Source of the DNA: Kazachstania africana CBS 2517
Taxonomy: Eukaryota > Ascomycota > Saccharomycetes > Saccharomycetales > Saccharomycetaceae
Length of the DNA: 64,000 nucleotides
Assembly: GCF_000304475.1 (NCBI RefSeq)
Contig: NC_018947.1
Location: 674,806 to 738,805 of the forward strand
Reading direction: 5' to 3'
This document shows positions 20,418 through 30,716 of this stretch, piece by piece. The notes beneath the pieces were generated by a model. It was not told the DNA's origin and searched no databases. It saw only the letters and a program-made list of their open reading frames with translations. The translations under genes and the position numbers were made by a program. Every line of letters begins with the position of its first letter. Within the stretch, counting starts at the first letter, position 1.

Positions 20418-22763
20418 TTATAGAATGTTATTAATAATTGAAGATGCTTTCTTGTAGGTATTTAGAAGTTGTTCGCAATTAAAACGTTCCTGAACTAATG
20501 TATCATCTTCTTTCAGTAATTCATTCATCATCGATTCTTTGTATAGTTCTTTAACCAGTCTATTTTGAACATTTTCCTTGCAGAAATTTACAAGCAGACA
20601 CATAATAGCCTTTGGAACCTGATCTTCAATCATTTCTCGGACGATACCAAAATAGGATACTATTAATCTTTTAATTAATTCGCATTCTAGCTCCTCTCGT
20701 TCACTCAAAGTTACATCAGGTTCCATAATCGTATCATTTTGCACAACATTAGGTGCACTGAAATCATTCATAATAGAACTATCGATATTCTTATATTCAG
20801 GAATCTTCGAATTTGTTGCATTATTCAAAAGACGATCTCTATCTTGACCAAAAAAATAGTTCAAAAAGGATTCTTTTTCAGTGTTGTGGATATTGTTACC
20901 ATTCAGATCGAGATTACTTGTTGACTTTGAGAGAGCTTCATCAATCATTATATTTAGATTGTTGCCGCCATTGGGTATATCATTTTTGGTGAGCGGTATA
21001 GAGCTAACACTTATCGAGTCCGCATTTTTGTAATTCTGTGAAATATCATTCAATGCCATCGGCTTCTTCATTGATTCATTCTTTTTCCTGTCTCTTTCAT
21101 TTAAAATATCAGACATTACCTCAGTTGCGCCTAAGAATCTTGGATGGTTCGTATTTATGTAAGCGGTATGAATTGAGATCAGACTTTCAACATATGAATG
21201 TGTTGGCTCAAGTCTTTCACGTAACAGTTCACTAACCACATCAATCAGAATATTTTTTAAGTTAGGATATCTGGATAGCTCGTAAGAGCCAGATTTATTG
21301 CAAATTTTTATTAGTTCTTCAAAGACTAACTCGATACAATGTTGGGAAGGCTCTAGCAGTAGCTTAATTTGTGGTTTTACTAAAAGATCGAACGCCAATT
21401 CTGGTACAAATAAAGTTGCTCTAGGACCTGTACTATTTCTTATGGCGGTCCGTATGTCATTCTTCGATAAATTTGCGGTAGGATCAACAGACTTCAAAGT
21501 ACGACCAAAAATATTGTTATAGATATAGTAAATTCTTGCACCTCCACATAATTCCTTTGTATTAATATTAGAGGATGTACCATCGATGGAAGCGATGAAA
21601 TTGGTGGCGAAAGTATTGATTAGTTGCAACACAAGGCCGGATTTGTTCTCATATCCATCGAACATTGAAGGATCACCAAACGATAGCAGCCGTTTCTCCA
21701 TTTGGTTTATCAAACTATTCAATCTGACTTTGATATCGGGCAATTTGTCCCTAATATGGTTCATCAAGGTCTTATTCAACAGTTTTGCTAAGTAACGAGT
21801 GCCACAGCGGCTTGCAATTCTCCTATACATTGGATGTCTTTTGAAGAAAGCATCTTCATTGTCTAATGCTTCTTTCACTGTTACATTTTCTTGGATATCT
21901 TGCTGCGAACGATTTACTACACCAATAAAACCTAATTTTAATGGATAAACTTTCCCCATCAATATATCAATTGCATTTGTTCCTGAATCCATTAAATCCA
22001 ATTTTGTAAGAACACCAATCGTTCTTGCGCCATGAGGATCTACTTCCTTTGCTAATTTTAATGATTCTGAATTGGCTATATCAATATTAGCTGGAGAAAC
22101 CGCAAGGATCAGGCAATTTGGGGTGGCAACATAATCTAATATCAGATTGTTTATTTGCTTTTCGATATCATGAGGCTGTTCGCCTATTGGAACTTTCGTA
22201 ATCCCTGGTAGATCGACCAAAGTCAGGTTCAACACGTAAGGAGAATAAATTTTGAGGCTTATTGGAATCTTGCTGATTCCTTTATTCTTACCAGCAATTC
22301 TAACAGTTTCTAATTCGATTTCCTTACGAATTTCTTGGAAATCATAAAATTTTTCATCAGGTTTATGTAAAAAGACGCCCCATTCTTCTGATCTGATTGT
22401 ATTGTTCCTGTAATTTGGTCTGTTTTTAAGCTGAGATGTAAAATCCTCCTTGGGATCTACAAATTCATCACTATCATCGCTCCTGGACGAGTTACTCTTG
22501 GATAGAGGTGGTGTTATTGAAGGAGACCGCGATTCTGGGGACGTATTAATTAATTGCAAGATCAATGGTCTTCTCGTCACGATCCCATTACCTCTAGGAA
22601 GGAAATCTCGACCGACTAATGTCTCCAGTATAGATGATTTACCAGACGATTGTGACCCTACTACGGCTAAAATGGGTAGATTCATTGTTTCTATCCCGGA
22701 AGCATACATGACATCCTGTAACTTGTTCACGGTGGGAATCAGATCTTCTAAACTAGCCATCAT
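20418..22763 (-). CDS. DNM1: DNM1, dynamin-related GTPase of mitochondrial and peroxisomal fission
   Basis: This 781-residue protein has the dynamin layout: GTPase domain, middle domain, a variable low-complexity insert (about 545-690) and the GTPase effector domain at the C-terminus. The P-loop G-S-Q-S-S-G-K-S is at about 36-43, D-L-P-G at about 184-187, and T-K-L-D follows. Two adjacent in-frame ATGs occur (22763 and 22760); the second matches the conserved M-A-S-L-E-D-L start. The frame extends upstream without another ATG. An insert of about 60 residues after L-I-L-Q-L differs in sequence from that of S. cerevisiae, as expected of a variable loop. Dnm1 assembles on Fis1-Mdv1 at the outer membrane. 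Confidence 0.96.
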   Translation of the reverse strand: MMASLEDLIPTVNKLQDVMYASGIETMNLPILAVVGSQSSGKSSILETLVGRDFLPRGNGIVTRRPLILQLINTSPESRSPSITPPLSKSNSSRSDDSDEFVDPKEDFTSQLKNRPNYRNNTIRSEEWGVFLHKPDEKFYDFQEIRKEIELETVRIAGKNKGISKIPISLKIYSPYVLNLTLVDLPGITKVPIGEQPHDIEKQINNLILDYVATPNCLILAVSPANIDIANSESLKLAKEVDPHGARTIGVLTKLDLMDSGTNAIDILMGKVYPLKLGFIGVVNRSQQDIQENVTVKEALDNEDAFFKRHPMYRRIASRCGTRYLAKLLNKTLMNHIRDKLPDIKVRLNSLINQMEKRLLSFGDPSMFDGYENKSGLVLQLINTFATNFIASIDGTSSNINTKELCGGARIYYIYNNIFGRTLKSVDPTANLSKNDIRTAIRNSTGPRATLFVPELAFDLLVKPQIKLLLEPSQHCIELVFEELIKICNKSGSYELSRYPNLKNILIDVVSELLRERLEPTHSYVESLISIHTAYINTNHPRFLGATEVMSDILNERDRKKNESMKKPMALNDISQNYKNADSISVSSIPLTKNDIPNGGNNLNIMIDEALSKSTSNLDLNGNNIHNTEKESFLNYFFGQDRDRLLNNATNSKIPEYKNIDSSIMNDFSAPNVVQNDTIMEPDVTLSEREELECELIKRLIVSYFGIVREMIEDQVPKAIMCLLVNFCKENVQNRLVKELYKESMMNELLKEDDTLVQERFNCEQLLNTYKKASSIINNIL

Positions 22764-23405
22764 AAGAAACCTCAGCAGCACTGCACAAAACCTAGATAAC
22801 TACAGTATATGAGTCGGGAAGGGTGGTAAAGCGACTAATCTGTAATGATACCAGCGGTTCTACACTCTGCTTTATTCGAGAATTTTTTGCTCATCAATAT
22901 CAATTTTGATTCGATTGCTATTTTCAATAGTGCGATGTCGCAACGTAAAACACTATGCAATAACACATATTAGGTAATATACCATATCGTATTGCAATCC
23001 TGTCAATGGGTTTGCCGAATGGAAGTGTACTTACACCGTCAAGAGCTGAGTGCGATCTGACAAGTATCCCTGTGGAAGGAATAATGGGCTTTTTCAGGTT
23101 TCTGAGGGCCTGCACGGCAGTTTTTGGACGACATGCACGTTAGATCCATCTATATGACACGTCAAAGCACTATTAGATGGTGCCCAGTAGCTCTCAATGC
23201 ATGAATCCCATGGAAGATGATGGTAATAATGTGCTATTGTCACGTGACTTATGTTTTTTCCGGTTCTGGAAATAGGACTCCCAATAAGGAATTATTTCCC
23301 TGTTTAAGTAACTCGGCCCAAGGCAAGACATATCAAAAAGCAAAGAAAATCCAAGACGACTAGGATTAACTAATACATGATGAGCAATGGAATAAACCAC
23401 TAAAA
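22764..23405. promoter_or_regulatory. DNM1-AVT3 divergent promoter with Cbf1 and Mcm1 sites
   Basis: These 640 bases hold no gene that I can support. The palindrome GTCACGTGAC (23239-23248) is a full Cbf1 site. CCCAATAAGG (23280-23289) is an Mcm1-type CC-N6-GG box, 117 bases before the AVT3 start. A TTTTTTCCGG stretch follows the E-box directly, but there is no AT-rich spacer, so this is not a point centromere. Confidence 0.45.
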
Positions 23406-25346
23406 ATGGGTGAAGATAATGAAAGAAAGCCTGTCAATGTGCATATCAACAATAATGAGTCGAATAGGTCTTTAAGTAGTAGAAGATCGAGTACATTAGC
23501 TTCTTTGAAGCTTCCTCTGGTTCCTTCATCCGAAAATGTCATGACATTCGGTAGTCTTAGGAACAGTAATAGTAGTATGGACTTCAACAATCCTGATCCA
23601 CAGATGGTTGGTGCTGTAGCGCGTCACTTGGTGAAAAATTCTAACGATTTGCAGTTACAAGGAGGCGATATGACACGAGATTTATACAAGTGGACTAATG
23701 AGCATCCTACCACGCCGTTACAGAGATCGAATCAAAACGTACCTTCATCGCCTGTAAGGAATGGGAATAATGATTTTAGGAGAAGGAGATCGATGAGTTT
23801 TTCCGCTTTGTCAATAAATTCAGCTACTCTGAATAATTTAGTGAATCCGGAACTCAATATTCCAAATGATATGCCCACTGTAATGATGACACATGATGAA
23901 ATTAGAGCTCCAGGGGGGTTTAGGAGGTCTTTCATAATACATAAACATAGAAAGAGGAAAGAACTTCCGCCTAATTTCATCACTAGGAATTTTATCGAGT
24001 TTTTAACTTTGTATGGTCATTTCGCCGGTGAAGATTTGGCAGATTCTGAAGTCGAGGAAGAAGAAGAATACGATGAAGAAGAGGCTATAGAGACAGAGAC
24101 AGAGGCATCGCTGCTATTGACGAGGACCCCGTCAATTTCGAGCATTCGAGCAGCGCACAAAACTTCGACTTTCAAGGCCGTGTTACTTTTGCTTAAATCA
24201 TTCGTGGGTACGGGTGTCTTATTTTTACCAAAGGCTTTCAGTAATGGTGGTTGGGGTTTTAGTTCTCTCTGTCTTCTAATGTGTGCAGTACTCTCGTATT
24301 ATTGCTTCATACTTTTGATCATAACAAAAGATAAAGTTGGCGTAGCCGGGTATGGTGACATGGGTGAAGTTTTATATGGCTCAAAGATGAAGTTAGCGAT
24401 CTTGGCGTCGATTGCCTTGTCCCAGATCGGTTTCTCTGCCGCATACACCGTATTTACAGCAACAAACTTACAAGTATTTTGCCAAGGCGCTTTAAATTTG
24501 CCTGATGGTAGTCTAGGTCTGGGTATCTTCATCGTCTTACAAGCTTTGATTTTCATTCCATTGTCATTAACGAGAAATATCGCAAAATTGAGTGTGACTG
24601 CTCTTCTTGCAGATCTTTTTATTTTGTTGGGGTTGATTTATGTTTATTACTATGCCATATACTACGTTGCAAAAAATTCTATTGCAACAGCTACAATGGT
24701 ATGGTTTAATAATTCAGACTGGTCACTTTTCATCGGTACAGCAATATTCACATTTGAAGGTATCGGTCTTTTAATCCCTATTCAAGAATCAATGAGACAT
24801 CCAGAAAAATTCCAGTCGTCATTATTTGGTGTTATGTGTATTGTATCCGTGGTTTTCATCTCATGTGGTCTATTATGTTACTCTGCATTTGGTTCAAACG
24901 TTCAAACAGTCGTTTTATTGAACTTCCCGCAAGATAGTCCCTACACACTGCTTGTGCAGCTATTTTATTCAATGGCTATCCTACTGTCAACACCTTTACA
25001 GCTCTTCCCTGCAATTAGAATCTTGGAACACTGGACATTTCCATCGAATGCATCAGGGAAATACAATCCCAAAATTAAGTGGAGAAAGAACTATTTCCGT
25101 TGTATAATTGTAGTTTTAACATCTGTACTTGCATGGGTTGGTGCTAGCAATTTGGACAAGTTTGTATCGCTGGTGGGGTCACTCGCTTGTATACCATTGA
25201 TTTATATTCATCCCCCACTACTCCATTTCAAAGCTTTCAAAGATGACCAGGATACAAGATATTGGAGCTTAATATGTGATATTCTGCTCCTAGCTTTTGG
25301 TGTGGGAGTTATGACCTATACTTCAGTACAGACATTATTTGTCTGA
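23406..25346 (+). CDS. AVT3: AVT3-like vacuolar amino-acid exporter
   Basis: This 646-residue amino-acid/auxin permease-family transporter is closest to Avt3/Avt4, which move neutral amino acids out of the vacuole. Residues 1-255 are cytosolic, Ser- and Asn-rich, with the conserved motifs A-V-A-R-H-L-V, T-R-D-L-Y-K-W-T-N and A-P-G-G-F-R-R-S-F-I, then an acidic stretch. About eleven transmembrane segments follow, beginning at K-S-F-V-G-T-G-V-L-F-L-P-K-A-F. The ATG at 23406 is the first in frame. In S. cerevisiae AVT3 (YKL146W) is next to RPT1; here YLR001C and DNM1 lie between them. AVT4 is the alternative name if synteny is ignored. Confidence 0.9.
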   Translation: MGEDNERKPVNVHINNNESNRSLSSRRSSTLASLKLPLVPSSENVMTFGSLRNSNSSMDFNNPDPQMVGAVARHLVKNSNDLQLQGGDMTRDLYKWTNEHPTTPLQRSNQNVPSSPVRNGNNDFRRRRSMSFSALSINSATLNNLVNPELNIPNDMPTVMMTHDEIRAPGGFRRSFIIHKHRKRKELPPNFITRNFIEFLTLYGHFAGEDLADSEVEEEEEYDEEEAIETETEASLLLTRTPSISSIRAAHKTSTFKAVLLLLKSFVGTGVLFLPKAFSNGGWGFSSLCLLMCAVLSYYCFILLIITKDKVGVAGYGDMGEVLYGSKMKLAILASIALSQIGFSAAYTVFTATNLQVFCQGALNLPDGSLGLGIFIVLQALIFIPLSLTRNIAKLSVTALLADLFILLGLIYVYYYAIYYVAKNSIATATMVWFNNSDWSLFIGTAIFTFEGIGLLIPIQESMRHPEKFQSSLFGVMCIVSVVFISCGLLCYSAFGSNVQTVVLLNFPQDSPYTLLVQLFYSMAILLSTPLQLFPAIRILEHWTFPSNASGKYNPKIKWRKNYFRCIIVVLTSVLAWVGASNLDKFVSLVGSLACIPLIYIHPPLLHFKAFKDDQDTRYWSLICDILLLAFGVGVMTYTSVQTLFV

Positions 25347-25843
25347 TTCTTGTGACAATTTTTCATCTATATATTACTGATAGAAATTAATATTTAATTC
25401 TTATTTTGATCGATTTCAAGAATCATATACATTTTGTGAAAGAACTTTTCATGAAAAGAATAATGGCCCTTCACGACCATCAGGAACCAAAATAATCCAA
25501 GTATATTGCAATTTTAAAGATTTTTACCATCAAGAGTTACAGAAGAAGTTCGCAAGGTTTGATGCACCCGAAAACTGTAAAACTTTACCGGCAAGCCACC
25601 GTTTTCGACCCAGTTTTCTTGCTATATATAAGCTTAGTTGAATGTTCAAGCTAAATAAGGCCACAACTTGCCTCACACGAAGTTTTATCGACGTTATCTT
25701 ACTTGTCGATGAGCACGTTGTTTCCCAATATCATGTTACCAAATTTTTCATATAGCGATGTATATGGAAGTGGCGAAAAATATAAAAAGCCTATTTAGTC
25801 AATGCATCAAATAGCGTATAAACAGCAAAAACTACTAGTAAAC
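25347..25843. promoter_or_regulatory. CCT8 upstream region
   Basis: About 500 AT-rich bases with a TATA-like run (TATATATA near 25622) and an upstream in-frame ATG at 25802 that would add 14 residues to CCT8. The sequence bears no resemblance to the DNA upstream of the partial CCT8 copy at the window start. I see no RNA gene. Confidence 0.4.
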
Positions 25844-27529
25844 ATGTCATTGAGATTGCCACAGAACCCCAATGCGGGCTTGTTCAAGCAAGGGTACAAC
25901 AGTTACTCGAATGCCGACGGTCAGATCAATAAATCCATTGCTGCTGTTCGTGAACTACATCAGATGTGTCTGACCTCTATGGGTCCATGCGGGAGAAACA
26001 AGATCATCGTCAACCATTTGGGTAAGATTATTCTCACTAATGATGCTGCTACTATGTTGCGTGAGTTGGATATTGTTCATCCAGCCGTGAAGGTCCTCGT
26101 GATGGCCACTGAACAGCAAAAGATCGACATGGGTGATGGTACCAACTTAGTCATGGTTCTCGCTGGGGAATTATTGAATGTATCTGAGAAGTTAGTTGCC
26201 CTGGGATTGTCTCCGGTGGAAATCATTCAGGGTTACAATATGGCCAAGAATTTCACTCTTGAAGAATTGGACAAGTTGGTTGTCGATGAAGTTAGCGATA
26301 AAACCAAGAAGGAAGAGCTCCTAAAGATCATTAAGCCTGTGATTTCGTCAAAACAATATGGGTCTGAAGATATTCTAAGCAGCTTGGTTGCCGAGGCCGT
26401 CTCCTATGTGCTACCAAAGGGCTCTGTCAGCAACCCATACTTCAACGTCGACTCTATCCGTGTCGTTAAGATCATGGGTGGGTCTCTTGCCAACTCCTCA
26501 GTCATCAAAGGTATGGTGTTCAACAGAGAACCAGAAGGCCATGTGAAATCCCTGCCAGAAGGTGAGAAACATAAAGTTGCCGTCTTTACCTGTCCATTAG
26601 ACATTGCCAACACCGAGACCAAGGGAACTGTTTTACTGCATAACGCTCAAGAAATGCTCGACTTCTCGAAAGGTGAAGAAAAACAAATTGATGCCATGAT
26701 GAAAGAGATTGCTGACATGGGTGTGAAATGTATTGTTGCTGGTGCTGGTGTGGGTGAACTGGCTCTACATTACTTGAACAGATATGGAATTCTCGTTTTG
26801 AAAGTTCCAAGCAAGTTTGAATTGAGAAGAATATGCCGTGTATGCGGTGCTACACCAATGCCAAGACTCGGTGCTCCAACACCAGAAGAATTAGGTGTAG
26901 TGGATACCGTAAAGACCATGGAAATCGGTGGTGATAGAGTTACTGTTTTCAAGCAAGAAGCAGACGAGGTTACGAGAACATCCACAATCATTCTCAGAGG
27001 TGCCACACAAAACAACCTGGACGACATAGAAAGAGCTATTGACGGTGGTGTGTCCGCCATTAAGGGTTTAATGAAGCAAGCAGGTGGCCAGCTATTGCCT
27101 GGTGCCGGTGCCACTGAAATCGAGCTAGTCTCTAGAATCACCAAGTTCGGTGAAAAGACCCCTGGTTTGCTACAACTTGCTATCAAGCAATTTGCTCTAG
27201 CATTCGAAGTCATTCCACGTACACTTGCTGAAACCTCCGGTCTCGAAGTGAACGAAGTATTACCAAACTTGTACGCCTCCCATGCCAACGAGAGCGAAGA
27301 AAGTCTGTATCAGGGTATTGACGTTGATGGAGAACAGGAAGAAGGGATCAAGGACATCAGAGAAGAAGGTATCTACGACATGCTAGCCACGAAGAAGTTC
27401 GCAATTAATGTTGCCACGGAAGCTGCCACTACAGTCCTGTCTGTGGACCAAATCATCATGGCCAAGAAGGCGGGTGGACCAGCAGCCCCTCAAGCACCAA
27501 GACCAGGTAACTGGGACCAAGCGGACTAG
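25844..27529 (+). CDS. CCT8: CCT8, chaperonin (TRiC/CCT) subunit theta, complete
   Basis: This 561-residue group II chaperonin subunit is one of eight in the cytosolic TRiC ring that folds actin, tubulin and other proteins. The N-terminus M-S-L-R-L-P-Q-N-P-N-A-G-L-F matches the S. cerevisiae protein, so the ATG at 25844 is chosen over the in-frame one at 25802. Conserved motifs include T-N-D-A-A-T-M-L-R-E (65-74) and the nucleotide-binding G-D-G-T-N (97-101). The closing G-A-G-A-T-E-I-E-L and the C-terminal P-G-N-W-D-Q are also present. The N gap begins only 22 bases after the stop codon. A nearly identical copy of the first 308 codons lies at the left edge of the window on the other strand. 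Confidence 0.97.
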   Translation: MSLRLPQNPNAGLFKQGYNSYSNADGQINKSIAAVRELHQMCLTSMGPCGRNKIIVNHLGKIILTNDAATMLRELDIVHPAVKVLVMATEQQKIDMGDGTNLVMVLAGELLNVSEKLVALGLSPVEIIQGYNMAKNFTLEELDKLVVDEVSDKTKKEELLKIIKPVISSKQYGSEDILSSLVAEAVSYVLPKGSVSNPYFNVDSIRVVKIMGGSLANSSVIKGMVFNREPEGHVKSLPEGEKHKVAVFTCPLDIANTETKGTVLLHNAQEMLDFSKGEEKQIDAMMKEIADMGVKCIVAGAGVGELALHYLNRYGILVLKVPSKFELRRICRVCGATPMPRLGAPTPEELGVVDTVKTMEIGGDRVTVFKQEADEVTRTSTIILRGATQNNLDDIERAIDGGVSAIKGLMKQAGGQLLPGAGATEIELVSRITKFGEKTPGLLQLAIKQFALAFEVIPRTLAETSGLEVNEVLPNLYASHANESEESLYQGIDVDGEQEEGIKDIREEGIYDMLATKKFAINVATEAATTVLSVDQIIMAKKAGGPAAPQAPRPGNWDQAD

Positions 27530-27551
27530 ATACACACGCATCGATATACAT

Positions 27552-27744
27552 NNNNNNNNNNNNNNNNNNNNNNNNNNNNNNNNNNNNNNNNNNNNNNNNN
27601 NNNNNNNNNNNNNNNNNNNNNNNNNNNNNNNNNNNNNNNNNNNNNNNNNNNNNNNNNNNNNNNNNNNNNNNNNNNNNNNNNNNNNNNNNNNNNNNNNNNN
27701 NNNNNNNNNNNNNNNNNNNNNNNNNNNNNNNNNNNNNNNNNNNN
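27552..27744. other. Assembly gap (193 N)
   Basis: Unknown bases between CCT8 and MPP10. The MPP10 promoter and possibly the CCT8 terminator are inside it. The run may only be an estimate of the true distance. Confidence 0.99.
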
Positions 27745-27757
27745 TCAGGTTTATAGT

Positions 27758-29575
27758 ATGTCTGATTTGATTGATATAGTGAAAAACACCCCAGTGGATG
27801 TTATTTCGAATGACAGCGCCAAACCGTTAAATTTGGTCAAGTCGTACATCGATTCAGTTATTGAAATAAATAAGACCTTGGAATCTAGTGTCAAAACTGA
27901 TATTGACGAAGTCACAGTGGATGGTCTAGATGCCAACCAAGTCTGGTGGCAAGCAAAAATTGTTATCGATAAAATCGGCGCAGACTTGATGGAAAGAATC
28001 CAAGAATTGAAGGCTGTTGTCGACAATGACGATAATGAATTAGAATCCAGTGACGATATGAAGAATGATGACATTGAAGAGCAGCTTGAAAATTCCGAAG
28101 AAGAACAAGAAGATGGATTCGTATCAGCCCAGGAATCTGCAGAGGAAAATGAAGTGAATGAAGCCGAAATCTCTGAACAGGATGAAAGTGATTTTGAGAT
28201 CGAGGAAGGTCGTGACGATTATGCTGAAGAATCTGAAGAAGATGAGGGCGAAGATGAAGCTGTAGAAGATGATGAAGGAGATGAAAACGTTGAGGCGCCT
28301 TCTACATCTAAGAATGACCCATATAAGATCAATGATGAATTTTTTAATCTTGAAGAGTTCAATAAGCAAACTTTAGCCCAAGAAGACGGTAATTTAGATG
28401 ATATAGATAATGAAGATGATGAAGAGATTGATTATTTTGCAGACTTACCCTCTGATGAAGATGAAGAAGCCGACTATTATGAAGATTTTTTTGATAAACC
28501 ACGATCCCAGAAACCTGCCAAGAAGCCTGTGGAAGATGATGACGACGAAGTAGAAGAAGAGGAAGAGAATGGCGATGAAGATTTTGGTTCTGCTATGAGC
28601 TCGTTGAAATTAGATTTATTTGACGAGAATGATGAAGAAGATGCAGAAGAGGCAGATGGAGACAAATTGTCCACATTTGAAAAGCAACAGTTAGAAATTC
28701 AAAAGCAAATTGCAGAATTGGAGAAAGAAGCGATTGCTGAGAAAAAATGGGCCTTAAAAGGTGAAGTTAAAGCTAAAGATCGTCCAGACAATGCTTTGTT
28801 GACAGAAGATATAGAATTTGATAGAACGTCAAAGCCTGTTCCCGTTATTACCAATGAAGTTACCGAATCCTTGGAAGATATGATCAGAAAGAGAATTAAA
28901 GAATACACTTTTGATGATTTACAAAGAAGAACGATACATGATTTTAACATGAAGGCACATAAGCCTAGATTTGAATTAAGTGACGTTAAGTCATCCAAAT
29001 CCCTTGCTCAATTGTATGAAGATGATTATCAAGGTGTCACTGAAGAAACTGAGATCAGTGAAGAGTTACAAAAATCACACGATGAAGTTTCAAAATTATT
29101 CAATGATATCTGTTACAAACTAGATGCACTATCTTCAGCACATTTCATACCAAAACCTGCCGAGAAATCCCTGGAAGTCAGGGTGGAGACAGCAGCTATA
29201 ACCATGGAAGATGCCCAACCTCTAAGTATGTCCACGGCGTCCACTTTGGCACCACAAGAAGTTTACAGATCTGGAAAGGCAGACAATGATAAGGAAATCA
29301 AGTTGAACAACGGTACGGTGATGTCCAGAGAAGAATTAACGAGAGAGGATAAGAATAGATTGCGTAGATCGATAAAGAGAAAGAGAGCCAAACACATGAT
29401 TAGCCAAGCACAAAGACAACCAAAGAAGAAGAGCAAGAAGGACGATGTCATCGACACTCTTTCGCGTGCAAAAAACGTTACTGTCGTTAATAAGAGTGGT
29501 GAAAAGCACGATACTAGAGGTAATGTCAGAAAGAACAATAACGCGGGCAGTAGCGTAGACAAAGTGAGATTATGA
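27758..29575 (+). CDS. MPP10: MPP10, U3 snoRNP / SSU processome protein
   Basis: This 605-residue nucleolar protein of the small-subunit processome binds Imp3 and Imp4 and is needed for 18S rRNA cleavage. Residues 100-310 are extremely acidic, broken by the motif D-E-F-F-N-L-E-E-F-N, which is typical of the family. The C-terminal half has the conserved segments L-T-E-D-I-E-F-D and D-M-I-R-K-R-I-K, then basic tails rich in lysine and arginine. The start is 13 bases after the gap, so an upstream ATG cannot be excluded, but the N-terminus looks natural. In S. cerevisiae MPP10 (YJR002W) is close to CEN10. Confidence 0.93.
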   Translation: MSDLIDIVKNTPVDVISNDSAKPLNLVKSYIDSVIEINKTLESSVKTDIDEVTVDGLDANQVWWQAKIVIDKIGADLMERIQELKAVVDNDDNELESSDDMKNDDIEEQLENSEEEQEDGFVSAQESAEENEVNEAEISEQDESDFEIEEGRDDYAEESEEDEGEDEAVEDDEGDENVEAPSTSKNDPYKINDEFFNLEEFNKQTLAQEDGNLDDIDNEDDEEIDYFADLPSDEDEEADYYEDFFDKPRSQKPAKKPVEDDDDEVEEEEENGDEDFGSAMSSLKLDLFDENDEEDAEEADGDKLSTFEKQQLEIQKQIAELEKEAIAEKKWALKGEVKAKDRPDNALLTEDIEFDRTSKPVPVITNEVTESLEDMIRKRIKEYTFDDLQRRTIHDFNMKAHKPRFELSDVKSSKSLAQLYEDDYQGVTEETEISEELQKSHDEVSKLFNDICYKLDALSSAHFIPKPAEKSLEVRVETAAITMEDAQPLSMSTASTLAPQEVYRSGKADNDKEIKLNNGTVMSREELTREDKNRLRRSIKRKRAKHMISQAQRQPKKKSKKDDVIDTLSRAKNVTVVNKSGEKHDTRGNVRKNNNAGSSVDKVRL

Positions 29576-29873
29576 AGTGTCTTACATTCACACTTTGAAT
29601 CACGTATATATATATATATAGCACTTTCTCTATAGATCTTTGAGTATTATATAACTGTCAGACTCTGTAAAATAGCATATTTAATAGTACAGCATAGTGA
29701 TTTTGCGTTGTGATGAGGTTCTCGATCAGAATTATAAAAGCGGATTTTAGTATCTGGATAAAAAAAAAATAGAGAAGAGAGAACAAAACAAACTTGTAGT
29801 TCAACGGAGGTTAGTAAGGAAACTGTCGTTTTAGAGATCTTCATTTAGAGTGTAAAGACTGCTAATCAAATCT

Positions 29874-30716
29874 ATGACGATGATGAAGCTTGTTATGGTG
29901 GACCCAAGCAAGTCAAGGAAGGATAAAGTTAGATCTAATACTTTCCATCATTTCGAGAACAATTTTATCAAGAAGCCTGCTGAGAAGACTTCTATTATGA
30001 CATCCGAGATTGTTTCCCATGAAAGAAAGAAGAATAACATCGTTTTCCAAAAATATGAGCAAAGAAAACCCAGTCAGAAGCCAGTGGTGGATCCAATATT
30101 TACAAAAAGGAGCTTGAATCAAGATTCAAGAAACGTGGAAAATTTTACCGAGACTCCCCTGGTGTTTAGAAGTGATCCTAAATATAATAATATTACAAGT
30201 TCAGAGACAACACAACATGGTGGGAAACGTCAAAATGTCCTGCATAATAGTAATAAGGTGAAGAAACTGACATTTGTTAAAACGATGACGAATGGTAATA
30301 ATAATAACCACTTGCATGCAGCTAATTTGAATACGGAGGCATTCCAAATGCATATGAGTCAAGACCTAGCGAAACAGCTGGATGATACCGTATCGGAGCT
30401 GGCAAATGCTTTGCATTACAAAGAAGGTACAAGTAATGAAAGTAGTTCTGGAAGGATGATGAAAAACGACAATGAATTTCAGGACTCTCTTTTGCTCATG
30501 CAAAATAATGAAAATAGCAACGCAGCAATCGATCCTAATGTCAGTTTGAGTTCTCCAGATTTCATATTTTCTAATAAAACAGACAAGCCTAGCTTGACGG
30601 GGAAATTCAGCTCCGACACCAAAGTGAAACTGAACAAGACGCAGCCGCAACCTCCTGTGATAAAGGGATACTCAACTTATACTTTCAAGGTGAATTTGAA
30701 AGACGGAACAAAATAA
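29874..30716 (+). CDS. Unrecognised 280-residue protein, basic and Asn/Ser-rich
   Basis: I do not recognise this protein. It starts at the first ATG, followed by two more Met codons. The first ~70 residues are strongly basic, with the stretch T-F-H-H-F-E-N-N-F-I-K-K. The middle is rich in Asn, Ser and Thr with an N-run near residue 140. A more ordered helix-prone segment (about 150-185) contains L-A-K-Q-L-D-D-T-V-S-E-L, and the C-terminus ends in T-Y-T-F-K-V-N-L-K-D. It has no signal peptide or membrane segment, and is probably a disordered regulatory protein. It follows MPP10 on the same strand with its own promoter. Codon use looks like that of neighbouring real genes. Confidence 0.65.
   Translation: MTMMKLVMVDPSKSRKDKVRSNTFHHFENNFIKKPAEKTSIMTSEIVSHERKKNNIVFQKYEQRKPSQKPVVDPIFTKRSLNQDSRNVENFTETPLVFRSDPKYNNITSSETTQHGGKRQNVLHNSNKVKKLTFVKTMTNGNNNNHLHAANLNTEAFQMHMSQDLAKQLDDTVSELANALHYKEGTSNESSSGRMMKNDNEFQDSLLLMQNNENSNAAIDPNVSLSSPDFIFSNKTDKPSLTGKFSSDTKVKLNKTQPQPPVIKGYSTYTFKVNLKDGTK

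Noticed and set aside
22801..22890. tRNA-like stretch with a GGTTCTA near a CTGTAAT
   Set aside because: No A-box, and acceptor and anticodon stems do not pair.
23239..23265. GTCACGTGAC followed by TTTTTTCCGG, a CDEI-like and CDEIII-like pair
   Set aside because: There is no AT-rich CDEII of about 80 bases between them and the CDEIII match is poor. It is better explained as a Cbf1 site in the DNM1-AVT3 promoter.
25802..25843. Upstream in-frame ATG extending CCT8 by 14 residues
   Set aside because: The conserved N-terminus starts at 25844 and the extension is absent from the other copy.
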